A DNA stretch of 64,000 bases from positions 210,695,494 through 210,759,493 of the forward strand of contig NC_059471.1 of NCBI RefSeq assembly GCF_018139145.2, given 5' to 3'. The notes below the pieces were generated by a model that worked only from the letters and a program-made list of their open reading frames with translations, was not told where the DNA came from and searched no databases. A program made the translations under genes and the position numbers. Positions 41,556 through 52,930 of this stretch are shown here, piece by piece (position 1 is the first letter of the stretch; every line of letters starts with the position of its first letter). The DNA comes from Gymnogyps californianus (taxonomy: Eukaryota > Chordata > Aves > Accipitriformes > Cathartidae).

Positions 41556-41723
41556 GTTTTTACGCATTCCCTTCCCTTTGTCTCCACGTCCTTAGAGCTG
41601 CCACCTGCGTGGACATCTGCAGAAGCAGCACCGCAGAGGTCCTGCTGCGTGGGTGCCTCTACACAGCGTCATCCTTCGCTCTGCATCCAAGCCGCCTGCC
41701 TCAGGGAGGTTGGCATGAGGACT

Positions 41724-42415
41724 TGTGAAATATGAGAGCATCTGGTTCAGTAAGTTATGATTTGGTTAAGGACTATTCCGTATCACAGAAATAACAAATT
41801 ACGAGGAAAACACTAAATTAAACACACAGACCCACAAGCATTGATGAGCAGGTGATGAGAGAGATAATTATGGAAGCCAGAGCTCGTCAGGCACTGACTG
41901 AAGGGCCGTTAGAAGAACTACTCCAGCCTTGGAGAGGGTCAGCCTCGATTTTGTACCTGATGAGGAGGAGGAAACAGTGTGGATATAAGGGATATTTGAG
42001 GGAGCTTGGGGTACTGCACGAAACTTACTATGGGATGTTTAGGGGAAGGACCGAAGACACAGGAAAGGAAGGATCAGGGTGGAACGAGTATGGGAAGATG
42101 GCAAGGAGGGAGACCCATGTGAGCAGGCTGTTGGGCAGGACGTTCACCTGCCTCTGATCCCTGCAGTCTGGCCTGTCTTCTTGTTAAATCCCATGGTTAA
42201 TTACCTTTTCTGTGTCATCTCACTGTCTATCCTGTGTGCCAGCCCCTGGAGAAGGGGCCATGGGTGATGGGGACCACAGGCTGGGTGTCAGCACCAGGGG
42301 GACAGGGGTGTACATGCTTATCTGAGGGGTGTAAGTGCCAGCACCCGCAGCAACCCGCCTGTGTTTGTATTTCCTTAGTGAATTTAGTCCCTTGTGCATG
42401 TAATTTGCTAGCAAA
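41724..42415 (+). mobile_element. LTR-like element, endogenous retrovirus derived (copy 1)
   Basis: The right part (about 42155-42415) matches the element at 52.56-53.6 kb in order: a CCTG..CAGTCTG.CCT block, TCTTCTTGTTAAATCC, a TCTATCC.TGTGTG block, CCAGC.CCTGGAG units, and finally GCTAGCAAAC..CAAGCTG.ACTAGCCGG. The proximal boundary is an estimate from a TGTGAAATATGAGAGCATC start resembling the other copy. No gag, pol or env frame was recognised; a 101-codon frame inside it is not a known retroviral protein. This is an old copy without coding capacity. Confidence 0.5.
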
Positions 42416-42560
42416 CGTCAAGCTGCACTAGCCGGTGAGTAGAAGAAAAGACACGAGGTCCGAGCCAGGGCTGGGTAAGGGAGCCGGGGTCCAGGACATT
42501 GGGCAGGATTTTCAAGGGATCCGTGAGCGCGGGGTGCCTGTGAAGGCAGAGAATAGGGAA
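42416..42560 (+). mobile_element. Sequence downstream of LTR copy 1 (leader-like unit)
   Basis: Begins with TCAAGCTGCACTAGCCGGTG and matches the two tandem units at 53.59-53.88 kb (AGCTGGACTAGCCGGTGAGT and later AGGGATCC). It probably represents the untranslated leader after the LTR. Only one unit is present here. Confidence 0.4.
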
Positions 42561-44160
42561 GAGTATTGAGGAAAAAAAGAGCCACAAAAGCACCAACCAG
42601 CAAAGATACTCTATCCCAACACTGAGACGTGTAAATACACTGGCTGAACAGAGTATCCATAAAAACGGTGATGTTTGTTCAAAGTTACATTGCAGAGGTT
42701 TTTTTGGTGCCAACCTGGAACTCTCCTGACAGTAGACATTCACCAGCCACCCTCCCAAATGCTGTTTGCGAGTGTGCCGGGCTTCAGACTTGAAGTAAAT
42801 GCAAAGTCTCAACTGCAGCAAGAAACAAAACGTGTTTTATTAAGCAATTACAACTTGCCAAGAGGTGCTCCGCACAGGCAGGCTACTAAGAAAGCAGCTC
42901 CTACAAATAAATAGAAGACCAGTGGAACTGGGGTAATAGGAGAGAACCTGCGAAGACCGTAAGGCAACTCCATTCAAGCTGCTTTCAGACAGACTTCACT
43001 TGTATCAGACAATGTGAGGAACAGCGGCATCAACAGCTGTTGAGTTAGAAAGTTGTCTTTAATGAGTTTGAAGCCAGTCAATCACTTTCAACACCTTGAA
43101 ACAAGGGAACCATGTTTGAAAACCAAAAGGTTGAGGTTCAGCTGTCTTCAGAGCTGGAAAGACAACTGTCCACGCGGGTACCAAAGTGAAAATTAAAACG
43201 CTTATATCATCTTTCTGTGTGGTGCTTTGAGCTGCTGTGACTGCAAAGCAATCAAATAACCACAGTATCACTTTCAGACAATACCGTTCCATAATGAATT
43301 CAAGTAAAGGCTGAAAACATCATAGAAAACCAGCCTAGAACACACAAATGCAGCCTTATTTCCCCAGTGTAACTGGATGAATTCAGAGAGGTTGCACCCT
43401 TGCCATTTCATTTGTAGCTGTCAAACACAAAGCCTGAAAAGTAGGTCTTGGAAAAGTTTGTTTTACCTCCTTTTGTGAGCTGCAGCAGGCACTGAAAGCA
43501 TTTATTCTTGTCTTGTACAAAGCCATGAAGTGAATTGGAATTAGACTAAGTACATCAGACTTGGGCAGCTTGTAAGCACTTGCTAACAGGGAGCCTTGCT
43601 ATCATCCATTTGTTGAGTTGCTGCAAATGGGCATTGAAAGCATTACGGTATTGCCTGATAAGAGGAATACCAACAGAAAAGAAAAGTGCCTTGGGAAGTA
43701 TTTTCACAGAATTACTTTTTATTAAGACTTAAATCAGCAAAATAGCATATCTTTTCATCTCTAGGCAATAAAATGGAGAGATGTGATTTTGTCTCTTTAA
43801 AGTTACTAAAGTTCAGTAAAAAAAGTTTTTGTAATGCCATTCAGAAATAAGTTATTTATCTTGATATGTTGTGTCATCCCTAAAATGAAGCACAGCTTCC
43901 CCAGATTGCTTACTTCTGATACTTTTTTCACAACTTTTAGCAACCTTAAATTAAGACACAAGTAAGCTAACAGTTCTCAACATGCTTAAAACTGAGGTGA
44001 CAGACAAGACATTTCAGTTACAGATTTATCAAATAAGGGAAAATACTGACACATTAAATTCTTTTGACAGCTTTTTTGACTGAAAGAAGTACCTCCAGCA
44101 TAACGGTAGCAGAGGAAAATTTGTTAGTACTCAAGTATCAGCTTCATGCTCAACAAGCAC
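42561..44160. other. Intergenic stretch, nothing recognised
   Basis: AT-rich sequence between the LTR element and the CR1 copy. Frames are short and I see no splice-flanked coding segment or repeat of a known type. Confidence 0.5.
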
Positions 44161-44164
44161 AGCT

Positions 44165-45003
44165 GAATACCAAAGCCACTTCAGGAAGAACTTGGACAGG
44201 CTGGAGGGGTGGCTCTGTATGAGCCTCATGAAGTTCAACAAGGCCAAGTGCAAGGCCCTGCACCTCGGTCGGGGCAATCCCCAGTACCAATGCAGATGAA
44301 GGGATTGAGGGCAGCCCAGTGGAGAAGGACTTGGGGGTATTAGTGGATGAAAAAGTGGACATGAGCTGGCAGTTATGCGCTTGCAGCCCAGGAAGCCAAC
44401 TGTATCCTGGGCTGCACAACAAGAAGTGTGGCCAGCAGGTCGAGGGAGGTGATTCTGCCCCTCTGCCCTGCTCTGGTGAGACCCCACCTGGAGTACTGCG
44501 TCCAGCTCTGGGGTCCCCAGTACAAGACAGACACGGACCTGTTGGAGCGGGTCCAGAGGAGGGCCACAAAAATGGTCAGAGGGGTGGAACCCCTCTCCTA
44601 TGAGGAAGGGCTGAGAGAGTTGGGGTTGTTCAGCCTGGAGAAGAGAAGGCTCCGGGGAGACCTTATTGCAGCCTTTCAATATATAAAGGGGGCTTATAAG
44701 AAAGATGGGGACAGACTTTTTAGCAGGGCCTGTAGTGACAGGACAAGGGGCAACCATTTCAAACTGAAAGAGGGTAGGTTTAGATTGGACATAAGGAAGA
44801 CATTTTTTATGACGAGGGTGTTGAAACACTGGCACAGGTTACCCAGAGAAGCTGTGGATGCCCCGTCATTGGAAGTGTTCAAAGTCAGGCTGGATGGGGC
44901 TTTCAGCAACCTGGTCTAGTGCAAGATGTCCCTGCCCATGGCAGGGGGTTGGACTAGATGACCTTCAAAGGTCCCTTCCAGCTCAAACCATTCTGTGATG
45001 CTA
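44165..45003 (+). mobile_element. CR1 LINE, 3' 840 bases, well preserved
   Basis: 5'-truncated CR1 in plus orientation, beginning near ACTTGGACAGGCTGGAGG and ending with the CR1 terminus (CTTCCAGCTCAAACC, ATTCTGTGATG). It retains a 163-codon open frame (44428-44919) matching the C-terminal end of the CR1 ORF2 reverse transcriptase: [59 protein letters not shown]. There is no endonuclease or catalytic RT core, so the copy cannot move on its own. The intact frame suggests it is among the younger copies here. Confidence 0.9.
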
Positions 45004-47380
45004 AGAATTAACTCAAGCAAACGTCCTTATACTAGATTAGTGTTATCTTGTGATCACGGGCAAACTTGAACTCAGACAAGAACCGCTGTACCTATTTCTT
45101 TTTAAAGAGAGGAAGCCCTTCGGCTTCATAGCTAAGGCCATTACACAGCTACGGTCTTTTAAAAAAGAGAGTGCTTTTAGTTAACCTTAAGTTTAGCATG
45201 AACTGGAGTGAAATACGGATACGAACTGGATGTCAAAGGACAATTGTAACCAAAACCGTCACCACCAATACAAAATGTGCCGTTTTCCTAATGAAGTGGA
45301 CTCAGAAGGCTATGTCTGTAAACTGGTCTCCAGCACTAACTACAAGGCTTATCTTTCCTTTTCATCCCATTAATCTTTTAAATATTACAGTGAGATTCAA
45401 CCTTTTAGCACACTGACAATGCTGAAAAATGTAAGTAATAAAATCTAGGTAATTCACTCGCTCAAAGTGAAAAGAATCTGCCAACTCATACAAAATCAGC
45501 ATTTCAGAAGTGGAATGTGAATTCCTGTGCTACTTGTTTGAAGTGAAAAGAAATCTCCATGGGCTGTATGAAATGCACACTCATTGTTTTAAAACATAAT
45601 ACAAGAGAGAAAGCACCCAGCAGTATTGCAAAAACATTGAGGTGTAGTCAGGCAAAATGAGGGAAGCCCAGAACAATCTTTTACATTTGTTTCAATTTTT
45701 AAAAGTCTTTCTTTAAAACAAGCTAAGCTCTAAAAAGTTACCTGCAGTTTTAATTCCTGTTCTTGAATGCCCAACTATTTATAGACTGAGAAAATGGCTG
45801 TACCAAACATTCTCACTTATTCTGTGTGTGCTGATAGCAATTTCTGTCAATAAATTTCAGTTGGCTATACAACACATCTATTTTTGTGAATTTCTTTAAA
45901 GGCTCTTTTCATGTCCACTGGAAGATTTCTTTTTTAGGCATCTATGAAGTTAAAGTGAGATCCACTATCTTAAAGTGACAAAATGGACGGGTTATCCTGA
46001 TAATTGTTCTGTTCCCACTCTTTGATTGCAAAGTATGCAAAAAGTCTTCTCTTAAAAACTACATCCAGAGCAATCCGAATAAAAAAGAAATCATAATGAA
46101 AATCTGAAGTGAAATTTACGGTAGCAATGCTTTATTTCTGTCATTGCAGTAACTCACTGTTTATATGCCATTAAAACCTTCCAGGAATAAAAAAGCTTCA
46201 CAGTTGCTTCCGAGTACCTTGCAGTCATTTCTCTAACAGAGCTCATACAAGTTTAAGCTAAAAATTTCCAAGCAGTCTAAATAAGGTGACTAGATCATCG
46301 TCATCTATCGTCAATGCGATCTTTTGACTATTGCACCCATACTACTTATTTTGCCTTGGAGCTGTAAGTCCTCTATTTCACATCTTGAGTTGGCCACCAT
46401 CTTAGGTTCAAATGAAGGAAGAATATCCATAAGACAGATGGCCAAATGTACACTGCTAACCCGTGCCTGAAACTTAGGTACCCCTTGGTTTACACTCTAG
46501 AGACAGGAGATGCTCAACATTTTTTCTGTAACTACCATGAACACACCTACTGGTTTACATAACACTAATCTGTTCTGCTGGTCAAATAGCGAGAGTTCTG
46601 GCATCTTAAAGTATTTTACTTAGATTGCCTAGTGAGTGAAGGTAAGTATGGTACCTCGCGTTTAGCAGGTGTCTCAGAGCAGCAGACGTATGGACAGCTT
46701 CTGCAGAGCCGATGTCACAGCAACGTGCTCAAAGCAAACGTTACAGATCTACACTGAGAAGAGATGAGTTGTGCCCAGAAGAGCCAACTTCTCTCCATTC
46801 AGAACAAAGGGTGTCCAAATGACAAGATCAGGTGTAGATGTTGACAACGTGACATTTGAAGTTAGATGAGATGAATTCTGCCCAGAAATCCCACATATCA
46901 TCTGTGTAAGTTACCTAACCTTAAATATTACCTAGTATGGATTCCATGTTCTCCCTGCAGTTTTATACTCCCTGATCCCATCATATGTAAATCCACCATC
47001 TTTTTTTTCCCCCCTCCATAAAAAGGCATATGCTACCAAGTCAATTAATACTTCCTCCTCAAGTAATTAATTCTTGCATCTGGCAAAAATACTTTGGGGA
47101 TACCTTACCTATTGCTCAGAAAGACATTTTCGTTGTGACCGTTTCTATCACAATAACCCTTTTTTAAATCTGCAGCTCAGCACTGGTCCTTGCTGCTTGA
47201 TTGTTCGGTGTCCTTCACTAAATTCTTTGCTTGTTGTTCTTGCTGTTCTCCAAGGCAACTTCAGTGAGCAGTTGGGCCTTCCTCCGGCCCTTTGTAGTCT
47301 CATAACCCTTAGCTATACCAAGAGACTGTGGCTGACATTAGCCAGTGTCAACAAGATTATATTGTTTTGAATAAAGATTG
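45004..47380. other. Intergenic spacer downstream of MEIG1
   Basis: AT-rich sequence. The only notable frame is 47074-47370 plus (98 codons), which stops exactly at an AATAAA (47370-47375) and may mark the 3' end of a plus-strand transcript converging on MEIG1. I recognise no domain in it. Confidence 0.45.
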
Positions 47381-47448
47381 ATGCCTGTACTTACAATGGA
47401 CTTCACACACACTGTTAAACCAAATACATGATGCCCATTCACCAGCTT

Positions 47449-47454
47449 TTTATT
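47449..47454 (-). terminator. Polyadenylation signal (AATAAA on minus), probably MEIG1
   Basis: TTTATT on the plus strand, about 240 bases after the MEIG1 stop codon; no other good candidate lies nearer. Confidence 0.5.
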
Positions 47455-47694
47455 TTTATGTCAAAACATTTGTAACTAGGAAAATGAAGGATAATAAGAC
47501 TTTCAGTTATAGCAGGAAAAAAATGAAATTCCTATGTCTATAGTTCCAGGCTTCTCCACATTTCCAGTATTCCCCCTTCTATCCAAGAATGACATCGATA
47601 CTTAAGGTAAATCAGATTACATAATCTCATTTACTTACAGATTCTAACAAACAGATTTATAAAAAAATACAAACAAATTAGAACAATAACAAAA

Positions 47695-50004
47695 CTAATA
47701 CACATAAACTTTCACTTTATGGACTTCTTTGTCTTCGCATTCTCTTTGCTTATTGTAATAATAGAACGTATTGTCCCTTCTCTGAAGTTTCTTAACAAAT
47801 CCAGTTTCTGGCCAACACTCTACCTACAAATAGAATAAAAAGGATATACAATCACTGAACACGCTCACATTAAATTATGTTTGTGCATTATATTGCAAAG
47901 AATATAGAGTATACTTCCATGGGAAAACCTCATTTGCATCTAAACACTACTTTGCTATTAATTTGCTTAACTTTTAAAAAAACACTAAGAACAAGATGTC
48001 AGAAACCAGTTTTCTGGTCTAGTATAAAGAATTATGTGATCAGAAAAGTCTAGAAATAAGGATCTAAGAATATTTGATAGACTAGAGTAATTTAAAAAGT
48101 GGACTAGTCAAAGCTTTTAAAATACCTCGTTTAGGAATAAAACATTGATGCTATTCAGTTATTCAGTAATCTGAGAGGCTGAAAGATTCCACTTCTGTAA
48201 GTGACACACACTTAAAGGTTTCTTCAGGATCCTTCTGACCATGAAAAATGTGCTTTTCATCAGCAATTTCATAAAAATAAAGTGAGCTATATGTATGGTA
48301 GTCTCAAAGACAGCAGGATCAGTCCTGCAGGAAATGAGCACCGTCCTGGTGCTCTTCAGTGTTGCACAACATGAAGCTTTGAACTAAAGGCTTGAGCACT
48401 TGTACATTCAACAGCTTTATGGCTGTAGTAGCTACCTGCAGCTTGAACACCTGTGACTACTTCTGATCAAATTGAACCTTAAAAATCAGGTAATAAGGAT
48501 CTTATTTCTCTTCCAGGCAGGGCTGACAATAGGATGTCAAAGCATTCTCTTAATTGGAGAGTCCCAGAAGTGGTAGTTTCATCACTTACCTTATTACTTT
48601 AGGCATACAGCTGAGTTATTTGCATTCTCTGTCTAAACATGACAGCCTTAATATTCATTCCACCTACATTATAATTGCATCATTAATAACAACTGCATTA
48701 TGGAAACATAATATGGAGTAAACAAGACATTTCAACATGTGTAAGTTGAAAGAGAATCGCTGCCAGATCCTGGCAAGTTTGAACAGAATGTGCACTCATT
48801 TTACATTGAGTAAGCGGTGTTCTTTAACTTTTATCAGGGTTTAGTTGTTTATGGTTATGCCCTGCCATAAATCTTAAACAGACTGATCCTACCGCACTAA
48901 TTACAGGATTTCCTTTTGCACAGTTAAAGGAATTTACACCGCAGCCTTTACAGTGGTATCCGAACCCACGTCAAAATAATAAACTGCATCTTATTACGCA
49001 CATCAACGTTTTGCTATGTTTTGAGTTAACTGGATGAGGAGTGACTTTCTTAGGAACATTCTGCTCTTTCTTATGTGCACAGGAGGTTATGATCTTTTAA
49101 AAGTGGATTTTTCATACTATATGTGCTGCTTTGGAAGATAAATTACAGAGCTTTAATAAAGATAATATGTTGTTTGCTGTATTAACCTCTTGGTTGCTAT
49201 TTTGAATCTCAGGTAGCCACTGCATATCTGGCCACTATTGATTAGCTCATTTGATGTACTAGGGAGCATTGCCATCAAGTGTAGTGAGCAGAGGACCACG
49301 TCCTTGGTGTTCTCAGTTGTTAAAAGCCTGTGTCACAACTCCCTTTACCACAGTTGGCATCAAATATTTCTATTGTGGACAGTTTCAACAGAAGCCAAGT
49401 TTTGAGTGTGCACGAAGTCTGATTATGCTACCATGCAAAACTGAAGTCGGTAGGAATGACACAGGACTGACTCCCTGGACAACGAATGAGTTTCCTATCA
49501 GGTTTGTTGGCTGAGTAACGGGGAAACTTCACAGAGAACTCACTTCGATAGATTCCTTTCCTCAAAACTGAATTATTCTTTTAGATAGCAGTTACATCTA
49601 TTCAAAGAAATCTAGAATGCTTCTAAATGCATAAGAGAGGGGGAACAAAACCACAGGCTGGGAAGTGTTTCTGTTTCGCTTCTGTGAAACAAGTTATTCT
49701 GCACAGTTAATAATAGCTCAAGAATTCAAGTCAGACCTGGGAGAAAAAAACTGTATCAGAAGCTAGCCTAAACGAAAGGAAACAAGTGGCACCTCCATTT
49801 TTATTTAACCGTTTAACATGAGACAGAAGTTTAAAGTAATAACCCTTGCAGAGTTCTAAATCTTACCATATCAACTTGTTTTACTTGTTTATATTCAACC
49901 TCATCTCTGTATCCAGCTTGCTGAAATCTGTATAAGTTCTCTACATCATCTGACCATTTTTTGGCATGATGTATAGATTTTGGTTTGATGTCAGCTTTAG
50001 CCAT
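47695..50004 (-). CDS. MEIG1: Meiosis-expressed gene 1 protein (complete coding sequence)
   Basis: Coding segments in transcript order are 50004-49867 (46 codons) and 47823-47695 (42 codons plus TAG), giving 88 residues, the mammalian length. The first coding exon starts at an acceptor before 50029 and carries 25 bases of 5' UTR. Donor ATG/GTAAGA and acceptor TTTGTAG/GTAGAG join in phase 0. Landmarks are [55 protein letters not shown] and [15 protein letters not shown]. In mouse the PACRG-binding surface uses W50, K57, F66 and Y68; all four are present at the same numbers here. The family acts in spermiogenesis, in the PACRG complex that delivers cargo along the manchette for flagellum assembly. 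The mammalian residues before W50 are Asp-Arg, here Glu-Cys. The gene is divergent from DCLRE1C, as in mammals, and its non-coding first exon is inferred near 54.41-54.54 kb. Confidence 0.96.
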
Positions 50005-51644
50005 GACTCCAGAGACTTCAGACTTTTTCCTGAAATTAGATTTTAAAAAATTAAATAGAGAAGACGGAAGCAAGTGATTTTGTTAGGGACATATAGAAAT
50101 GGGTAAAACAAAATTTAAAATTAAAGGAATTACAGACAGTGCAGTATTATCTTCCCCTCAAAGTCTGAGGTTAAAAAATGAAAAACATTATAAGCAGTTG
50201 GAATCAAATTAAATGCACTACTTGACCTCAAACAAACACAACTCATCTATACTTCTATATACACCTCTACACCTTGACTTAACCTACATAAAATTTATTT
50301 GTGTATATTGATGCATTAAAAAAATATATAAAATACAGTAATGTTTTTAATTTCACATCTTCGCAGTTGCTGTCCCTTTGGGGCAGGCAGTTTTTCAAGT
50401 TTTTCTTTCTTCCTATTGAAGGGACACCAAACGGGGAACCACAAAATGAAGAGCTGGGCTGTTCCTGAAGAACAGCGAACACTCAGGATAGGAGAGGAGG
50501 AGAAAGGAGAAATGCACTGCCAGTCACACGGCCACAGTGGAGATGACAAAGAAGAGGTCTTAAGAAATAAATTGGGTAAGGAGGCAAGGCACACAGCCTA
50601 CCAAAATTCATCCCATTCTACCCTTGCCCAATCAAAATGTGCACTGACTGCCACTGACCTCCTCCTCGCACAAAACCCATTTGTTCAATCTGCTGAGAAA
50701 TAGTAAATAGGCTAATCAACTGCTAAACCCAAAGAGAGCAGAAGTGGGACAAGATGAAACTCAAACTGTAAAAAAAAAAAAAAGAATAAAATAAGCAATC
50801 AAAAAAAAAAAAGTTGTGAAGTCAGTGGAAACTCACCAGGGATGGATTTGAACTATATTTCAAACAAATATGAATCACTTGACTTCTACCTTATATCTGA
50901 ATTTCACTACATTTGCTTTCTTGAGTGTATCTTATTCTGCTACTAAAACAGAACTTTATGTTTCTTCTGTAAGCAAAACACACAGAACACTATCATGCCT
51001 AGCAGATATGATCAGAAATTAGTTCTTTCCAAGTTTTGTAATGTCACCAAGCTTCAGCTTCATAATTAGGAAGGTATCTTCAAAGAAGGAGAAAAAGCTT
51101 CTGGATTTTGTAGTGAGAGGATGAACACAGTCTCACTCCCTGGGGGTAGTATGCTGCCTCCAAATCCTGCGCACAGAGTGAAATTTCCTTACTTGGCAAG
51201 TTCCTCTATCAACCGAGAGCTTGAAAAGTTGAATGCTGATATCTTATCAAATGCACAAATGCCCTTAGTCTCTTCGAAAGGCAGAAAAGGAGAAAAAAAA
51301 TACTGCACCACAGCATACAAATCTTTGGAAAAATGATATCAAGAATTATTGTTATCATAATGTGGAAATAGCAGAAGTCTGCATGTCTGTCATCTAACTC
51401 TATGAGAGCCATTAGCACACAAAGAAAGGGCCTTTCGTCTCTTACTGCATACACTTTATTAAAGATCAATAAAAATACGCACAAGGGCTCTTTTCTGGCA
51501 ACACTAAACTATTTCTTGCAGTTCAGCACTCCAAACATTCTTTTACCAGGCTCTGCATCATTTTGTAATTGAAGGCAACAATTTATTAAAAAAAAAAAAA
51601 GTAAAAGTAACTTTCCCACCCAGTTATGAGGTGTCACATACAAA

Positions 51645-52039
51645 TTAACATGATAAGCATATATCCTTATTCCAAATCTTTAGTGTAGTCTTTGAGATAT
51701 CTATCTCAACATCATTATTTTTCTCCCTTGCTGCAAAGGGCTCTTTTGTAGCCATTACAGAATTTTTCATGCCCTGTATATGCTCATCGATGTTCGATGG
51801 ACGTGTTGTCAATCTGGGACTTTAGACAGTCAATATTATTAGCAATAACATTAGATCTTAATAAATGCTAAACCATAATGAATTTAAGTGTGTTATGATA
51901 ACTTACATGTTACTAGTGTTAAGTACTTCTTTATAGGATGTACTGAATTCATCTAATGAACGTGCTTCTTCAAGACATCTAGATATGTGCGGCACTTCCT
52001 GAGTCACCATTAATTCAGATGGCCTGTCCACAGGCGTTC
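51645..52039 (-). CDS. Candidate 3'-terminal coding exons of an unrecognised gene
   Basis: On the minus strand, 52039-51907 is preceded by a good acceptor (TTTTTTGAGCAG) and followed by a near-consensus donor (AT/GTAAGTTA). Only one of its three frames is open, for 43 codons (includes RPSELMVTQEVPHISRCLEE). A second segment, 51813-51645, follows AAAGTCCCAG and continues in the matching phase for 56 codons to TAA (includes GMKNSVMATKEPFAAREKNN), with a 93-base intron between. The composition is hydrophilic and protein-like. The earlier exon would have to end one base into a codon; none was identified, and the LTR lies in the way. The second acceptor has a weak pyrimidine tract, and without splicing the first exon stops after one more codon. 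I do not recognise the family. It could be an alternative MEIG1-promoter product, another gene or chance. Confidence 0.35.
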
Positions 52040-52563
52040 CTGCTCAAAAAATACATGTAAAGGTCATGTATTTAAAGTGCCAGCTTGGTGACTTCAAATA
52101 ATAAAAGCACCATCCTGATATTTTTAGGCTGCTATTTAAGCCCTTTAAAAATTGTACTCTTTGTCTATTGTAGTGCCTCTGAGTTCCAGGCATAGAGCTG
52201 GTTTCATTGTACAAGAGCACGAGATGAGCTGTGCTCACACAGCCTGCAGTTCAGGGAAGAGACAAAAGACAGCAGACAGATATAGGCAAATGAAAGAATG
52301 CAAGAGAATGGTAAGAAAATATTCAGCATAATACTAACACTTTTCATTTAAAGGGAATTGTTAAACAGTGAAGTGGACTTTGCTAAGATGACAATGTTTG
52401 CCTACTCTTAATTTAGGGGAAATAGTGAGATTTTATATACCTCTGTTTTGGCTTTGGGAAAACAGTTTTTTAATGTCAATTATAGCACAATTTCTATGGA
52501 ATCCTAACTAGCCTGGGCCTGCATATGGTAGTTTCCTTAATGCTTATACAAGTTGTAAGGGTA

Positions 52564-52930
52564 TGTGGGAGGAGAGTGTCTGCTCCTTTAAGGGCATCTG
52601 GTCAAGGACTTTTTTCAATGCAACAAGGGATAATAAGAAAGGGAGGAAGCCATAAAACAAGAACATATGGGGACACAAACCTGACCAGTAAATTATGAGG
52701 GAGGTGGTGATGAGAACCAAACCTGGTCAGTCACACTAATTGACGGGGGCATGTGGGAGTGTGAGAATGTTTATTCCAGCAAGGTTATCTGATCAGGGAC
52801 CTTGTCAATTGGGAAACTAAGGGAAAAAGGGGAAACCAGAAACAAAATATACAGAGACACAGACCTGACAAAACAAACATAGAGAACATGACAAGAAACA
52901 AACCTCACCACTCACACTAACTGATGGGCT
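52564..52930 (+). repeat. Direct tandem duplication in the LTR upstream region (2 x about 185 bases)
   Basis: Units 52564-52751 and 52752-52930 share, in order, a TGTGGGAG start, ATCTG.TCA.GGAC, GGGGACACAAACCTGACC or the variant AGAGACACAGACCTGAC, a GAACCAAACCT-like block and CACACTAA.TGA.GGG. This resembles the duplicated enhancer units seen in many LTR U3 regions. Confidence 0.7.

Larger units (their letters stand above)
35310..41720. other. Gene-poor intergenic spacer
   Basis: No protein family was recognised on either strand. Visible small-scale features are a spaced 17-base duplication (38599-38615 and 38631-38647), a 14-base tandem repeat at 41024-41066 and a (CCT) run at about 41535-41555. 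Several 80-180-codon frames occur in the GC-rich 40.8-41.6 kb part, but they overlap each other on both strands and carry no domain. Confidence 0.55.

Noticed and set aside
41030..41587. 185-codon minus-strand frame
   Set aside because: It spans a 14-base tandem repeat and a (CCT) microsatellite, is overlapped by several frames on both strands and has no recognisable domain.
41852..42157. 101-codon plus-strand frame in the LTR element as a retroviral protein
   Set aside because: It falls in the LTR-like upstream region, not in an internal coding region, and resembles no gag, pol or env domain.
44131..44835. 234-codon minus-strand frame
   Set aside because: It is the antisense of a CR1 copy; the sense strand carries the genuine RT-derived frame.
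31482..47694. Exons of CROT or OLAH, the usual mammalian neighbours of TMEM243 and MEIG1
   Set aside because: I found no splice-flanked segment resembling either gene on either strand of the spacer, though a computed search would be more sensitive.
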